Both the position numbers and the translations under genes were made by a program. This document shows, one piece after another, positions 1-9,077 of a DNA stretch of 64,000 nt (positions are counted from its first letter, which is position 1; the number at the start of each line of letters is the position of its first letter). Source of the DNA: Cerrena zonata (taxonomy: Eukaryota > Basidiomycota > Agaricomycetes > Polyporales > Cerrenaceae); the NCBI GenBank assembly GCA_038087015.1, contig JASBNA010000060.1:186001-250000 (forward strand). Direction: 5' to 3'. The notes under the pieces were generated by a model. That model ran no database searches. It was not told where the DNA came from and saw only the letters and a program-made list of their open reading frames with translations.

Positions 1-269
1 TCATTCACCACAGAAATCACAGATAACTCAACCAACTTGAAAAAAGACCTACTTCCCTCTATCGTATATTCTTGTTTTTTCTTCTTATATTCTCTATACG
101 TTCCAAATGAGTACAATTCTAGAGTATTGATTATTTTGGCCTCTTCTCCCTTCTCTTCTCCTTCTTCTTCTCTCAATTGCTCCGCAGCTTGGTAAAGCAA
201 CTCCACATACGAAAACACCTGCGGATCTTCGATTTGCTTCTGTATTAGAGCAATGTCAACGGCCATCAT
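1..269 (-). CDS. CSN7: COP9 signalosome subunit 7-like, 5' part only
   Basis: The gene runs off the left edge, and 89 N-terminal codons are visible on the minus strand from an ATG at 269. A second ATG is the preceding codon's neighbour (Met-Met). The pattern resembles the N-terminus of metazoan CSN7: a short helix ending in VFSYVELLY, an acidic linker, then LELYSFGTYREY and a helix before the PCI domain, which lies outside the window. CSN7 is a scaffold subunit of the COP9 signalosome, which removes NEDD8 (Rub1) from cullins. This assignment rests on remembered family similarity over a short segment, and another PCI-domain protein such as an eIF3 or proteasome-lid subunit is possible. It is divergent from RRP9, and the shared 208-bp promoter holds a Rap1-type site. 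Confidence 0.6.
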   Translation of the reverse strand, partial: MMAVDIALIQKQIEDPQVFSYVELLYQAAEQLREEEGEEKGEEAKIINTLELYSFGTYREYKKKKQEYTIEGSRSFFKLVELSVISVVN

Positions 270-344
270 CGAATAAAGTCTTTAAACCGAACTCCTCTGT
301 TTTTCATTTGATCCATTTTTCTCTTTTGTCTTTAATCTCCGGTG

Positions 345-356
345 CATCCGTACACC
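345..356 (-). promoter_or_regulatory. Telomere-core / Rap1-type site in CSN7-RRP9 promoter
   Basis: On the minus strand this reads GGTGTACGGATG, the conserved core of Candida-type telomere repeats and a Rap1-type binding sequence. It lies between the divergent starts of CSN7 and RRP9, about 120 bp from the RRP9 ATG. Its function is inferred. Confidence 0.5.
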
Positions 357-477
357 GCGATGATTTGAGAGAGAAAAAAAAAAAAAAGTCTTCTGCGAAG
401 AGCTTTGAAAAAAATCTAAAGAACAGTACAAGATCATTCCATATACTACCGCCAGATACGAACATAGAGAGACGAAG

Positions 478-2051
478 ATGGCTGGAGATTCATTCTTATC
501 GGATCCTTCGAGGAAAAGAAAGCGCTCGAACAAAACCACCAGCACTGTGAGACAGGGCAAGTCCAAGAGCGGAGGAGCCAGACCAAGCTCAAACCAGCAC
601 GATGAAGAGATATCAAGTGGGTCAGATTCCGATGGTGGCAAGGGAAACGAAGAAGAATACGATGAAGAGAACGTTTCTAGTGATGAAGAGTTTGCGCAAG
701 AGAATGCTGCGGATAAAAGAAGACGATTGGCCAAACAATATTTAGATAACTTGAAGAATGATGATTTTGCAGATGATGACTTTGATGCTCAAGATATGGA
801 TGATGACATTGTTTCAAGAAGATTGCAAATGGATGTTGCTGAAGATAAAGGTTTTATTTATAAATTTATCGGTGACAAAGTCTTGTCACAAATTGATGAT
901 TGTAAATTCACCACTACTAGAATTGGATCTAAGAATTTAACTAGTTTATCGATAAATTATCCATATTTATTTACTGTTTCCAAAGATATTGAATTAATTA
1001 AATGGAATATATCAAAGGCCAAGCCTCAAAGAATAAAGCATACCAGAGGTGGGCATCAATACTTCCAATTAAATTCCAATCCACAATCAAATCATCATTG
1101 GGACCAAATTAATTGTATTGCCACTAGTCCAGATGGGAAGTACGTAGTTACTGGTGGTAATGATGCAAGATTAATCATATGGTCAAGTGAAAATTTGACT
1201 TGTCTTAAAGTATTAGAAACAAGATCATCAGTTAATTCGATTACCTTCCGTCGTAATACTGATCAATTATATGCAGCATGTTCTGATTTAAGAATTAGAA
1301 CTTATTCAATTAATCAATTTGCTCAATTGGAAATATTATATGGACATCAAGATAATATTAGTGATATTAGTAGTTTGGGACGTGAAACCTGTGTATCGGT
1401 TGGGTCAAGAGACAAAGACTGCAATGTTTTGGAAAATATCCGAAGAATCAAGACTTACCTTCCGTGGTGGAGACTCAACCTGAGAAAAAACATAAAAAGA
1501 AAAAGGGCCAAGATGATGAAAATGATGAATTACCTTTCCATTCAGAAGGTTCAATAGACGTAGTTACAATGTTGGATGAATCACATTTTGTAACTGGTTC
1601 TGATAATGGGAATATTTCATTATGGTCATTAGCTAAAAAGAAACCATTATCTACTAAAAGGTTAGCTCATGGATTATTACCTCAATTCAAACCAAATCAA
1701 GCAAGTGCTGAAGTAAATCAAGATGAAGCTAATAGACAAATACCCGAAAGACAACCATATTGGATCACTAGTATTCATGCAATTCCATATAGTGATTTAT
1801 TCGTAAGTGGATCTTATAGTGGATCAATAAAATTATGGAAATTAGATCAAGATGGTTTAAGAAATTTCAAATTGATTGGAGAAATCAATAATATTAATGG
1901 GGTTGTTGTTGATATTAAAAGTGCTGAAATCAAAAATGAAAATAAAGTCAGTATTTATGCATTGATCAGTAAAGAACATAAATTTGGTAGATGGTTAGGT
2001 AAAGTACAAGGAGCAAGAAATTGTCTCGTTCATTTTGCATTTGATATTTAG
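478..2051 (+). CDS. RRP9: U3 snoRNP WD40 protein Rrp9 (two frame breaks)
   Basis: Homologue of yeast Rrp9 (human U3-55K), a WD40 protein of the U3 snoRNP that binds box C/D U3 RNA during 18S rRNA processing in the nucleolus. The first ~110 residues are charged, with Lys/Arg-rich and Asp/Glu-rich tracts. WD repeats begin near residue 140 (repeated D-x-x-LIIW-type strand ends). The coding path changes frame twice. Near 1417 an extra G follows GACAAA, since dropping it restores TAMFWKISEESRLTF. A second +1 change falls around 1465-1480, after which an open frame runs to the TAG at 2049. Corrected length is about 525 residues, against 573 in S. cerevisiae. RRP9 is essential in S. cerevisiae, so sequence error is the simplest explanation. 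The 3' end converges on RPC31. Confidence 0.85.
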
Positions 2052-2148
2052 TTTAATTCATGTATTTTATTGTATACTTATATATATATTACATTTTGAA
2101 AAAAAAAAAAAAAAAAAAGACAGATTCTTAGTTATATTTTGTAGATTT

Positions 2149-2820
2149 TTAAAATGCAGCCTCATCATCAGGTTCATCATTCATGTCGTCTTCACCATCA
2201 TCGAAGTATTTTTCAGCATTATAATCATCGTCATCGTCATCATCATCAAAATCATCCTCTGCGTCATCCTCTTCTTCCAATTCTTCGTTTTGTTGATTAG
2301 AATTTGGATCAGCATCTAATGTTTCAGCCATACTCTTCAATTTTTCCAACATCGATTCAGTTTGATCCTCAGGTTGATTAACATTAAACTCCTTCAACCC
2401 ACCGTCGGCTTTGTATGACGATAATGACAACAACTTCTTCTTCTGTTTATTAGATATACCCATAACTGAATACAATTCGTCTGGGAATAGTTCTAATTGA
2501 TAAGGATGTTCTTCAATTGTCCGACCAATCTTCTTGATTTTTTTATATTTATCTGAATGTCTTTGTATCCCGTCAGGGGCAGTCGTTGACTGCTCAGTAG
2601 TAGGATCTGTCGAAGACCCAGTATAGAATGGCCCGTTTAGTAATAAATTTGAAAATGCAATCAGGTGTTTCGCTATTGATTTTTCCGATTCACTTAATGC
2701 TCCATGAATTGGCAATAGTAGCGTGGGTTTTTCTTTGGATAAATCAGTTGACAACACATCAGAATAATCTAGTCCAAACGGTAATAATACCTTACCGGAG
2801 CCTTTGGATCTCCAAGACAT
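2149..2820 (-). CDS. RPC31: RNA polymerase III subunit C31
   Basis: A protein of 223 residues. The N-terminus has a Gly/Ser-rich lead followed by LLPFGLDYSDV, a mid-region with GPFYTGSS, and a segment KIGRTIEEHPYQLELFP. These match the order of blocks in yeast Rpc31 (human RPC7/RPC32). The last ~60 residues are almost entirely Asp and Glu, the hallmark acidic tail. Rpc31 belongs to the C82-C34-C31 subcomplex of Pol III needed for initiation on tRNA and 5S genes. The partner subunit RPC82 is also in this window at 54302-56083. The start is the only upstream ATG, at 2820. It is divergent from the INN1-like gene and converges on RRP9 with 97 bp between the stops. Confidence 0.9.
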   Translation of the reverse strand: MSWRSKGSGKVLLPFGLDYSDVLSTDLSKEKPTLLLPIHGALSESEKSIAKHLIAFSNLLLNGPFYTGSSTDPTTEQSTTAPDGIQRHSDKYKKIKKIGRTIEEHPYQLELFPDELYSVMGISNKQKKKLLSLSSYKADGGLKEFNVNQPEDQTESMLEKLKSMAETLDADPNSNQQNEELEEEDDAEDDFDDDDDDDDYNAEKYFDDGEDDMNDEPDDEAAF

Positions 2821-3330
2821 GATGCAATGCTATTAATCGATGAGATGACTTGGACTCAAATTGGTCAGTGTGCCACAAGAATTATGTATTTCTTTCCCCC
2901 AAAAGACGATGAAAAACGGAAAGATCAGAATACCTGCTCGTACAAGACCTTCACTTCGATCTTATATCCTTTCCTGATGCAACAGAACTTACTTCTTGTT
3001 TGGTTTCTCTTTCTATTCTGTTTTTTTTTTTTTTTTTCAAATTTTCATTTATGTCTCGTTACACAAAACACCGAAGAAGCATTTTTATCCCCTCGGAAAT
3101 GCGGTCATGTGACTTGGACTACCTCGTAAGTCCCGGAAGTCACTTGATCACTACAAACGACCGAAATGTAAACAAGTTAAAAAGATACTTTTTGACTCAA
3201 AAATAGAAATTTGCTTAAAAGATGAAAGCTTAAGACATCATTTACATCGTAACGACGTCGCCTGTTGGTAAATATATAAGGAAAGTACGTTGGAAGTGAC
3301 TAGAAGCTTTTTACACTTACATTGATCATC
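2821..3330. other. Divergent promoter RPC31 / INN1-like
   Basis: This 510-bp region has no ORF of note. It contains a T-rich tract near 3020-3036 and a TATA-like stretch (aatatataagg) near 3269-3279, about 55 bp before the INN1-like ATG. Nothing else stands out. Confidence 0.6.
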
Positions 3331-5079
3331 ATGTCTGAAGCATTTGCTTATGACGAAGAGACTTATGCGCCAGAAGCTGCTGATGGAGTCTTGGTTATAT
3401 TAGTCTGTCGAGCTAAACATTTACCAAATCGAAGAAAACTTGATAAACAAAGCCCATATGTTACTTTGAGGATCGGTACTACAGCGAAAAAGACCCATTC
3501 TCATTTCAGGGCAGGACAGACTCCAGAATGGTCTCACGAGATTAGATTTCAGTTAACTCGTGAAAGGAAACCCATTATGAAGATAGACGTTCTTGATGAG
3601 ACAAAGCATGATCCGACCCCGATTGGTGCAGCAGAAATCGATTGCTCTGCTGTGTTTAATCCAGAAAATAGGAAAGTTGAAAGTGATCCTCTGGGGAAAC
3701 AAACCGAGAAATATATCTATGATAAATGGTATGATTTAACGTTACACGATAGAAGAGCTGGGATTATTTATTTAGAAATGACTTTTTATCCACAGGCACC
3801 GGTGGTTCCACCAAAGGTAAGCTTGAATCCTGATGGAGAATATCAATCTTACACTCCACAATTATCACCCCAAGCCTCTTTCTATGCCCAACAACAACGC
3901 TCTCCGTTAAGAAACAGTAATGGGAGTAGTAACTCCATTAAAAACCTACCTCCTCCACCAAGACATCCATCCCAATCACGAGGAAGAACCGCTGCTGACG
4001 ATGTGTTTGTCAGTGGAGAGGAATCGGCCCATCCCCATCTCGATAGAGCACGCCAGTTATCAGCTATGTTTAAAAATAATGCCAACGGACATGAACATAT
4101 TAAATTACCTGCCCCTGCGGCTCCTGAAAACAATGGTGTTGACGCTAAACTGCAAGAGGAAGTATTCGTGGATAATGGTTCACCAAAACTGAAAAGATTT
4201 GGCAAACTTAATAAATTAAAGGAAAGATTTCAAACCAGAGAGCCGCTTACAAATTTATGGAGTGCAAATAACTCCCCATTAACCAGTCCGAAGAAGGGTC
4301 AAGTCAAAGATGGTGAATCTGCAGAACCAAGATCCAGATCCATCTCTCCATTAAGTGAATATGGTAGGGATAATCATTATGGACAACCCCATATTCAAGA
4401 TCAAGATGATTTCAGTCAATTAGAACGTGATGTTCATGGTAGATCTCCTTATTATGCTGACAGAATTGATAATGATGACCTTGATTATTCTCCACCAATC
4501 CCACCTCCTCATACTGTTAGCATAACACCGCCACCACCGGTACCATCTGATCATTATAAGAAAAAGTCTCCTCTGCGTAAACCACCTCCAACAATGTCGG
4601 AGCAACTACATAGTCTTTCCCTTAGCGGAGGGCCTTTACCATCTACTTCAATCCCATTTTCAGCAAATGATATAGGAGGTGATGACGATGATGATGACTT
4701 TTTCGATGATGATTTCAATAATACCTTACCTCCTCCTCCCCCTCCACAGAAAAGACAAGATATTGATCCAAAGTTCTATGCTCCAGTGCCTACTGAAAAT
4801 TTCAATAAAATTAGTAGACTACAGAGTGGTAAAGTGAAACCTGATGACGTTAGAGTTGATTATAGGACCAAGGAAACTGGATATTTGGGGGAAGGAAAAT
4901 GGAATGAAAACAAGTTTTCTCCTTCAATATTTGATAAAATGCCAATGAATGACGAAAATCATGGGTTCGAAAATAAACCTCATGTACCTCCTAAGATCCC
5001 ACAAGGATTAACTGAAATGGAATATTATGTGCTAGAGCAAGAAAAATACTTGAAAGACATAAACGGTAATAGGATGTGA
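3331..5079 (+). CDS. INN1: C2-domain cytokinesis protein, Inn1/Fic1-like
   Basis: A protein of 582 residues starting at the ATG at 3331; the few upstream open codons lack an ATG. Residues ~18-155 form a C2 domain (GVLVILVCRAKHL, SPYVTLRIG, TPEWSHEIRF, KIDVLDE, YDLTLHDRRAGIIYLEM). The rest is disordered and proline-rich, with PxxP clusters near residues 385-400 and PPPPPP near 467, and a Lys-rich patch near 290. This layout matches yeast Inn1 and fission-yeast Fic1, which localise to the bud neck and link the actomyosin ring to septum synthesis through SH3 partners (Hof1, Cyk3). The C2 loop aspartates needed for calcium binding are not obvious, as in Inn1. It is longer than S. cerevisiae Inn1 (409). 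Another neck C2 protein remains possible. Confidence 0.75.
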   Translation: MSEAFAYDEETYAPEAADGVLVILVCRAKHLPNRRKLDKQSPYVTLRIGTTAKKTHSHFRAGQTPEWSHEIRFQLTRERKPIMKIDVLDETKHDPTPIGAAEIDCSAVFNPENRKVESDPLGKQTEKYIYDKWYDLTLHDRRAGIIYLEMTFYPQAPVVPPKVSLNPDGEYQSYTPQLSPQASFYAQQQRSPLRNSNGSSNSIKNLPPPPRHPSQSRGRTAADDVFVSGEESAHPHLDRARQLSAMFKNNANGHEHIKLPAPAAPENNGVDAKLQEEVFVDNGSPKLKRFGKLNKLKERFQTREPLTNLWSANNSPLTSPKKGQVKDGESAEPRSRSISPLSEYGRDNHYGQPHIQDQDDFSQLERDVHGRSPYYADRIDNDDLDYSPPIPPPHTVSITPPPPVPSDHYKKKSPLRKPPPTMSEQLHSLSLSGGPLPSTSIPFSANDIGGDDDDDDFFDDDFNNTLPPPPPPQKRQDIDPKFYAPVPTENFNKISRLQSGKVKPDDVRVDYRTKETGYLGEGKWNENKFSPSIFDKMPMNDENHGFENKPHVPPKIPQGLTEMEYYVLEQEKYLKDINGNRM

Positions 5080-6045
5080 CCTTTTCTTTAAATATATACT
5101 AATTTTACGTCATGATGTAGTGAGTTATATTTAATTACACGGATAAATTTAAGCACAGCTTTGCAACTGAAATAAACACCGTGCTTTATGTTTTGCATAA
5201 CATTATGCACCTTCTAAATATAACTATCTGAGCAGCTTACGAGCCAATGCCGGTCTTAGAACCCTGTAGAAGCCCATAACCACCGGTGATTGAAAAGAAA
5301 AAAAAACGGATATATAAGGAGTCCAGGTTATGAACATGAACAAAAAATAAACGTACACCGCCATGATTATGATCCTGTAGAAATGAAGGTTGCAATTTTT
5401 TTTTGCAACAATTGTATTAGTGATACATAGAATAGAATGAAAAACTCTTTGAAATACATTTAAACAATATTTAAAAGAGTAAAAAAACAAAGAAGATTCC
5501 AAATATGAGTCGTAGTAGAAAGAGAGTATTTAGTACAGCGTGGAATAAAAAGACGTTAACAAAAAAAATTAAATTAAGGAAAAAGTAAGCAGGTTTCAAT
5601 CGATTACAATCCACTAAATCGTTGGAGAATATCAAAATGGAGAAACAAGCAAAGAGTGGAACCCAAAGAAGATAAAGAGACAAAATCGAAAAAAAAAAAA
5701 TTTAAAACATTAAAAATCAATCAAGACATAAGGGCATCAAAAAGAATTAAGAAAAGGTTTAGAGAAGGAAAGACTGACGGAATTTAAAATGTGTGAAAGG
5801 GAGTCCACAATACTCTTTATTAATATAAATGGCAACGAAAGAAAACAAAAAAACAAAGTTAGGTACTTTTGACAAAAAAAAACAATTTCTTCCTTTTATT
5901 AATCATTCTATTTCTTTAATATATAAAAGAACTCCAAAATGTCTTAATAAAAGAGGAAAAACTGTAAAAAAATTAAGAGAGTAAAAACAAAAGAGGTAAT
6001 AAAAAAAGGGTATTATAAGGAAACGACTCTTGGACTTTAAAGAGA
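5080..6045. other. Long convergent intergenic region
   Basis: This 966-bp stretch lies between two convergent stops, which is unusually long for yeast. It is A-rich on the plus strand. The only small ORFs are 27-46 codons with no recognisable match. A long 3' UTR or an unannotated RNA could occupy it, but no feature can be supported. Confidence 0.5.
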
Positions 6046-6843
6046 TTAGATTAAAGCAAAAACAGCGGCACCAACTAAACCTAAAGCAATACCGTTCTTA
6101 GCAGCACCAGCTTCAGAAGAAGAAGAAACTTTCTTAGCAGCGGTTTTAGGAGCAGAGTCGGCTTCAGTGTTGGCACTGGAAGAAATGGTAGTTGGAGTAT
6201 AAGTAGCTTTAGAAGTGAGCTTGGCAGAACTAGTCTTAGGAGAAGTTGAGTTAGAGTATAAGGTTGAGGTATTATAGGAAGCTTTAGTTGAAGGAGCAAC
6301 TGAAGAGCTTGAAGAGTTAGCGGAAGCAACAGCTAACAAACCTTTGAAACCAGTTAAAGTTGGAGAAGCAGTGGCACTTGCTTCAGAAGCAGAAGAAGCG
6401 GCAGCAGCAGCACTGGCAACAGAAGCGGCACTAACCGAAGAGACAGAGGCTGCACTAACGGAGGCTGCACTGGCTGAAGCAGCACTAGCGGAAGCAACAC
6501 TAGCGGAAGCAACACTAGCGGAAGCAACAGAAGCTTCAGAAACAGAGGCTGCAGAGGCTTCAGAAACAGAAGCTTGATAGGCAAGTTTGGCTTGGTAAGA
6601 AGCAGAAGCAGCTTCAACAGAAGCTTCACTGGCAGAAGCAGCACTGACGGAAGACGCAGAAGCAGCACTGACGGAGGCAGCACTGGCACTAGCTTCAGAA
6701 ACAGAAGCTTGACTTAAGGAAGAAGATTCTTGAGGAGTCAATAAAGTTTTAGTGATAGTGATGGTTGAAGTTGAAGTAGTATCATCATCAGCCAAAACAG
6801 AAGAAGCTAAAACAATAAAAGGAATAACGGATTTAAATAACAT
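6046..6843 (-). CDS. GPI-anchored Ala/Ser-rich cell-wall protein
   Basis: A protein of 265 residues from the ATG at 6843. It has a cleavable signal peptide (residues 1-18, hydrophobic core ending VLA) and a Thr-rich segment (TSTSTITITK). About 130 residues of degenerate Ala-Ser-Val repeats (SVSEASAS, SVASASVASAS) follow, then a Ser/Thr-rich stem with probable O- and N-glycosylation sites. The C-terminus is a GPI-attachment signal: small residues (AGAAKNG) before a 15-residue hydrophobic tail. The composition is that of a structural mannoprotein covalently linked to beta-1,6-glucan. No enzymatic domain is present and no specific orthologue was recognised. The short in-frame repeats make length polymorphism between strains likely. 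Several other frames stay open through the repeat as shadows of its low-complexity codons. Confidence 0.8.
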   Translation of the reverse strand: MLFKSVIPFIVLASSVLADDDTTSTSTITITKTLLTPQESSSLSQASVSEASASAASVSAASASSVSAASASEASVEAASASYQAKLAYQASVSEASAASVSEASVASASVASASVASASAASASAASVSAASVSSVSAASVASAAAAASSASEASATASPTLTGFKGLLAVASANSSSSSVAPSTKASYNTSTLYSNSTSPKTSSAKLTSKATYTPTTISSSANTEADSAPKTAAKKVSSSSEAGAAKNGIALGLVGAAVFALI

Positions 6844-7290
6844 AACGAACGAATAAGTTAAAAATTAAAGGAAAGACTAGGGTGAGGAAATACTAAGTAA
6901 GTTAACTATTAACAAAAGAAGAAGAAGAAGAAGAAGTATCAAGAACTACATGAATTTAAAAGTAAAAATTTTCTGTTGATAATCTACTAAGGGGTATAAC
7001 CTATAGAAAACAAAAAAATAAAATAAGGAAATTAGAAAACAGAAAATACTCTAGTTGAATAATACAATTGTGTAGTGAAAAAAAAAAAATAAAATAAAAA
7101 AACATCTCAAAGCTACCCAAAGTACATACACAATTTAGTCACCGGTTGTGTCATCAAATGGAATTATCACTTACAAGAACATTACAGAATTTGGTGATTT
7201 CCCTACTACTACAATGAAGTTTTTTTTCGAACAAATAAGCAAAATAAATCAACAATAATCAATAGCCGTTTGTCTGAAGCAGTTATTGTG

Positions 7291-7329
7291 GTGCATTGCG
7301 AGGTGCATGGATAGTGCATGGAGCTGCAT
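7291..7329 (+). repeat. Four TGCAT motifs at helical spacing
   Basis: GTGCAT occurs at 7291, 7303 and 7314, and CTGCAT at 7324, giving spacings of 12, 11 and 10 bp. That is about one DNA turn each, upstream of the GPI-protein gene. This may be a binding-site cluster, but no factor is assigned. Confidence 0.4.
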
Positions 7330-7765
7330 CGAGTTTATCCTCCCTTTTGGGACGGTTTCCTAACAGAAACAGGCACGTGCAGCGAGCGATGGGTTTATGT
7401 GCAGTCGGCGTGAGCTGTGTGCCGGAACAGTGGTTTTGAGAAGGAAATGTGGCTTCCTGATTTGGAGAAATGGATTTTGATCGAGGAATCTGCCAACGTA
7501 ATTCGTGTTCTATTGTAATTGTTTGATAAATACTAGAAAAGGTATTGGCTCAAGTTTAGATTATTCTCGTCTAATCAATGCAAAGGGTGTGAATTTACAC
7601 GAGCTGATACCTATTGGGTCGTATATTCGAAAAGATTTAAAACTCCAACATTTTCCCACGTTCGGCCAATTTCAGGTATTCGATTAGACGAGTACTGGGT
7701 TACATTGAAGAATTGAGTAGAATGATTTGTTGAGAATATTGAAAGTTGGTAAGGGTCTACTCAAT

Positions 7766-7790
7766 TAGCCCTGACTCACCGTCAGGGCTA
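7766..7790. repeat. Perfect 10-bp inverted repeat with 5-nt loop
   Basis: TAGCCCTGAC, then TCACC, then GTCAGGGCTA. It lies in the middle of a long intergenic region and is GC-richer than its surroundings. It could be a hairpin in a transcript or a palindromic binding site. Confidence 0.6.
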
Positions 7791-8299
7791 CTTCAAAGTA
7801 TTATGAAATCGTATTAATTTGTATTGAAGATGGGTTTTGAGTTTTTCTAGTCGAGTCGTGTGATTGTTTGCGGTGCACGAATTAAACTAGTTATGTAAAC
7901 AATTTGTTGCAAATGACCATCAATGGATACAACAAGTGAATGAGCAAAGTGCAACAATCTAACACGTCTACGCGTTCCCTACATTGTAGTATGACATTCT
8001 CATGGAATCATGGTTCCTGATATGGAAAGGGGTCTATCCTTTCGGCCTTCTTCTACTCAATTTTGACTAATGTTGCGAAACAAACCCTCGATTGTGGAAC
8101 GACTACTATTGAAGGTCATTGGAAACTGCTTTTGCAAGAGCTGACATGGCCTATTCATGTAAAACTTTCAACTTCTGCTCCCCAAGAAACAGCAACCTAA
8201 CTCTATTTCACTTTCCACTTAACTCTATTTCAGGCCCATTCGAGTATTGCTCCTTCTTTATTTGCAAGATGGTATATTGACATTTCTCCAGCTCGTTTT

Positions 8300-8312
8300 A
8301 CACCCGTACATT
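8300..8312 (+). promoter_or_regulatory. Rap1-type site in mL58 promoter
   Basis: ACACCCGTACATT lies about 150 bp upstream of the mL58 ATG, with a second partial copy (CTCCGTACATT) starting 18 bp further on. The same motif precedes the other mitoribosomal gene here (MRP21). Confidence 0.55.
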
Positions 8313-8463
8313 CTCAATCTCCGTACATTCGTTTGGTGTACCGGTGTTTTATCTTATTGTCTCACACACGACACTTTTGATATTTTTCACTTGACTTTTT
8401 TTTTTTTCTTCTAAATTTTTCACCAACTTCAAATCCTTGACTTGAATCTGATAGCCAATAACC

Positions 8464-9033
8464 ATGTATAAGTCAACCATACGTAGTTTTTCTACATCCA
8501 GACTGTGCTTGAAGGAGATTCCATATGTTTCCAAACCAAGGAACAAGTATAATGCTGAGAGATCAACCTTTAACTTCAAACCTCATCCTACTTTAAACCA
8601 AGGACTCATACATAACCCATCACAATCAGCACCTAATTTGAAGAAAACACCTAAGGCTTTTTTGCCGGCCAATGATCCAAGACGCACAATCAATAGTGTC
8701 AAATATAAGACATACAGTATCGAAGAATTAAACGATATGCCTTTAATCCATGGTTATAATAAAGAAAAAACTTATGATATTACACCAGAAATTGTCAAAC
8801 AAATTATTGAATTAAGAAACGAAGATCCAATTAAATGGACCATATCGACCTTAGCAAAGAAGTTTGAATTACCTAAATATAAAGTTAATGTTATAAGTGG
8901 AGATAATGAAGTGAAACAAAAATATGATTTAAGAAATTTGCAAGAAGAAAAATTGAAATGGCACGATCATAAATTACAAGCAAGATTGGATAGAGTTAAA
9001 AGAAATCAATTATCATTAAGAAATGAATATTAG
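8464..9033 (+). CDS. MRPL20: Mitochondrial large ribosomal subunit protein mL58
   Basis: A basic protein of 189 residues. The first ~16 residues (MYKSTIRSFSTSRLCL) form a typical mitochondrial presequence with a likely cleavage after the FSTSR-type motif. The core YDITPEIVKQIIELRNEDPIKW followed by TISTLAKKFELPKYKV matches the fungal mL58 family (yeast Mrpl20). In that family a TPE-x-I-x-x-I-x-x-LR helix precedes a helix-turn-helix-like segment ending near a conserved Val. Its role is as a structural protein of the mitochondrial large ribosomal subunit. A Rap1-type site lies upstream. The 3' end converges on NDC80, only 44 bp away. The assignment rests on motif memory rather than a search. 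Confidence 0.75.
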   Translation: MYKSTIRSFSTSRLCLKEIPYVSKPRNKYNAERSTFNFKPHPTLNQGLIHNPSQSAPNLKKTPKAFLPANDPRRTINSVKYKTYSIEELNDMPLIHGYNKEKTYDITPEIVKQIIELRNEDPIKWTISTLAKKFELPKYKVNVISGDNEVKQKYDLRNLQEEKLKWHDHKLQARLDRVKRNQLSLRNEY

Positions 9034-9077
9034 TGTGTATATATTATCTATATAAAAGAATCTGTAAATAAAACGTA

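Larger units (their letters stand above)
6844..8463. other. 1.6-kb divergent promoter (GPI protein / mL58)
   Basis: No convincing gene is present. It contains four phased TGCAT motifs (7291-7329), a CACGTG E-box (7374-7379), an 11-bp inverted repeat (7566-7576 with 7682-7692), a 10-bp perfect hairpin (7766-7790), and a Rap1-type site (8300-8312) near the mL58 start. Confidence 0.6.

Noticed and set aside
1400..1500. Short intron as the explanation of the RRP9 frame change
   Set aside because: No GT...branch...AG set of plausible length; both flanks and the middle are coding-like.
5224..5502. Minus-strand ORF of 92 codons; 46 codons from its first ATG (5364), with a hydrophobic segment
   Set aside because: The long form lacks an ATG, the short form matches no small membrane protein I know, and it lies in A/T-rich DNA where such ORFs are expected.
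6344..6577. Ala/Glu-rich plus-strand ORF opposite the GPI protein
   Set aside because: Shadow of the Ala-Ser-Val repeat; it lacks signal peptide and context.
7505..7687. 60-codon ORF in the intergenic region upstream of mL58
   Set aside because: GTG start and no family resemblance.
7566..7692. 11-bp inverted repeat CTCGTCTAATC / GATTAGACGAG 105 bp apart
   Set aside because: A pair of this size and spacing is expected about once or twice by chance in 64 kb.
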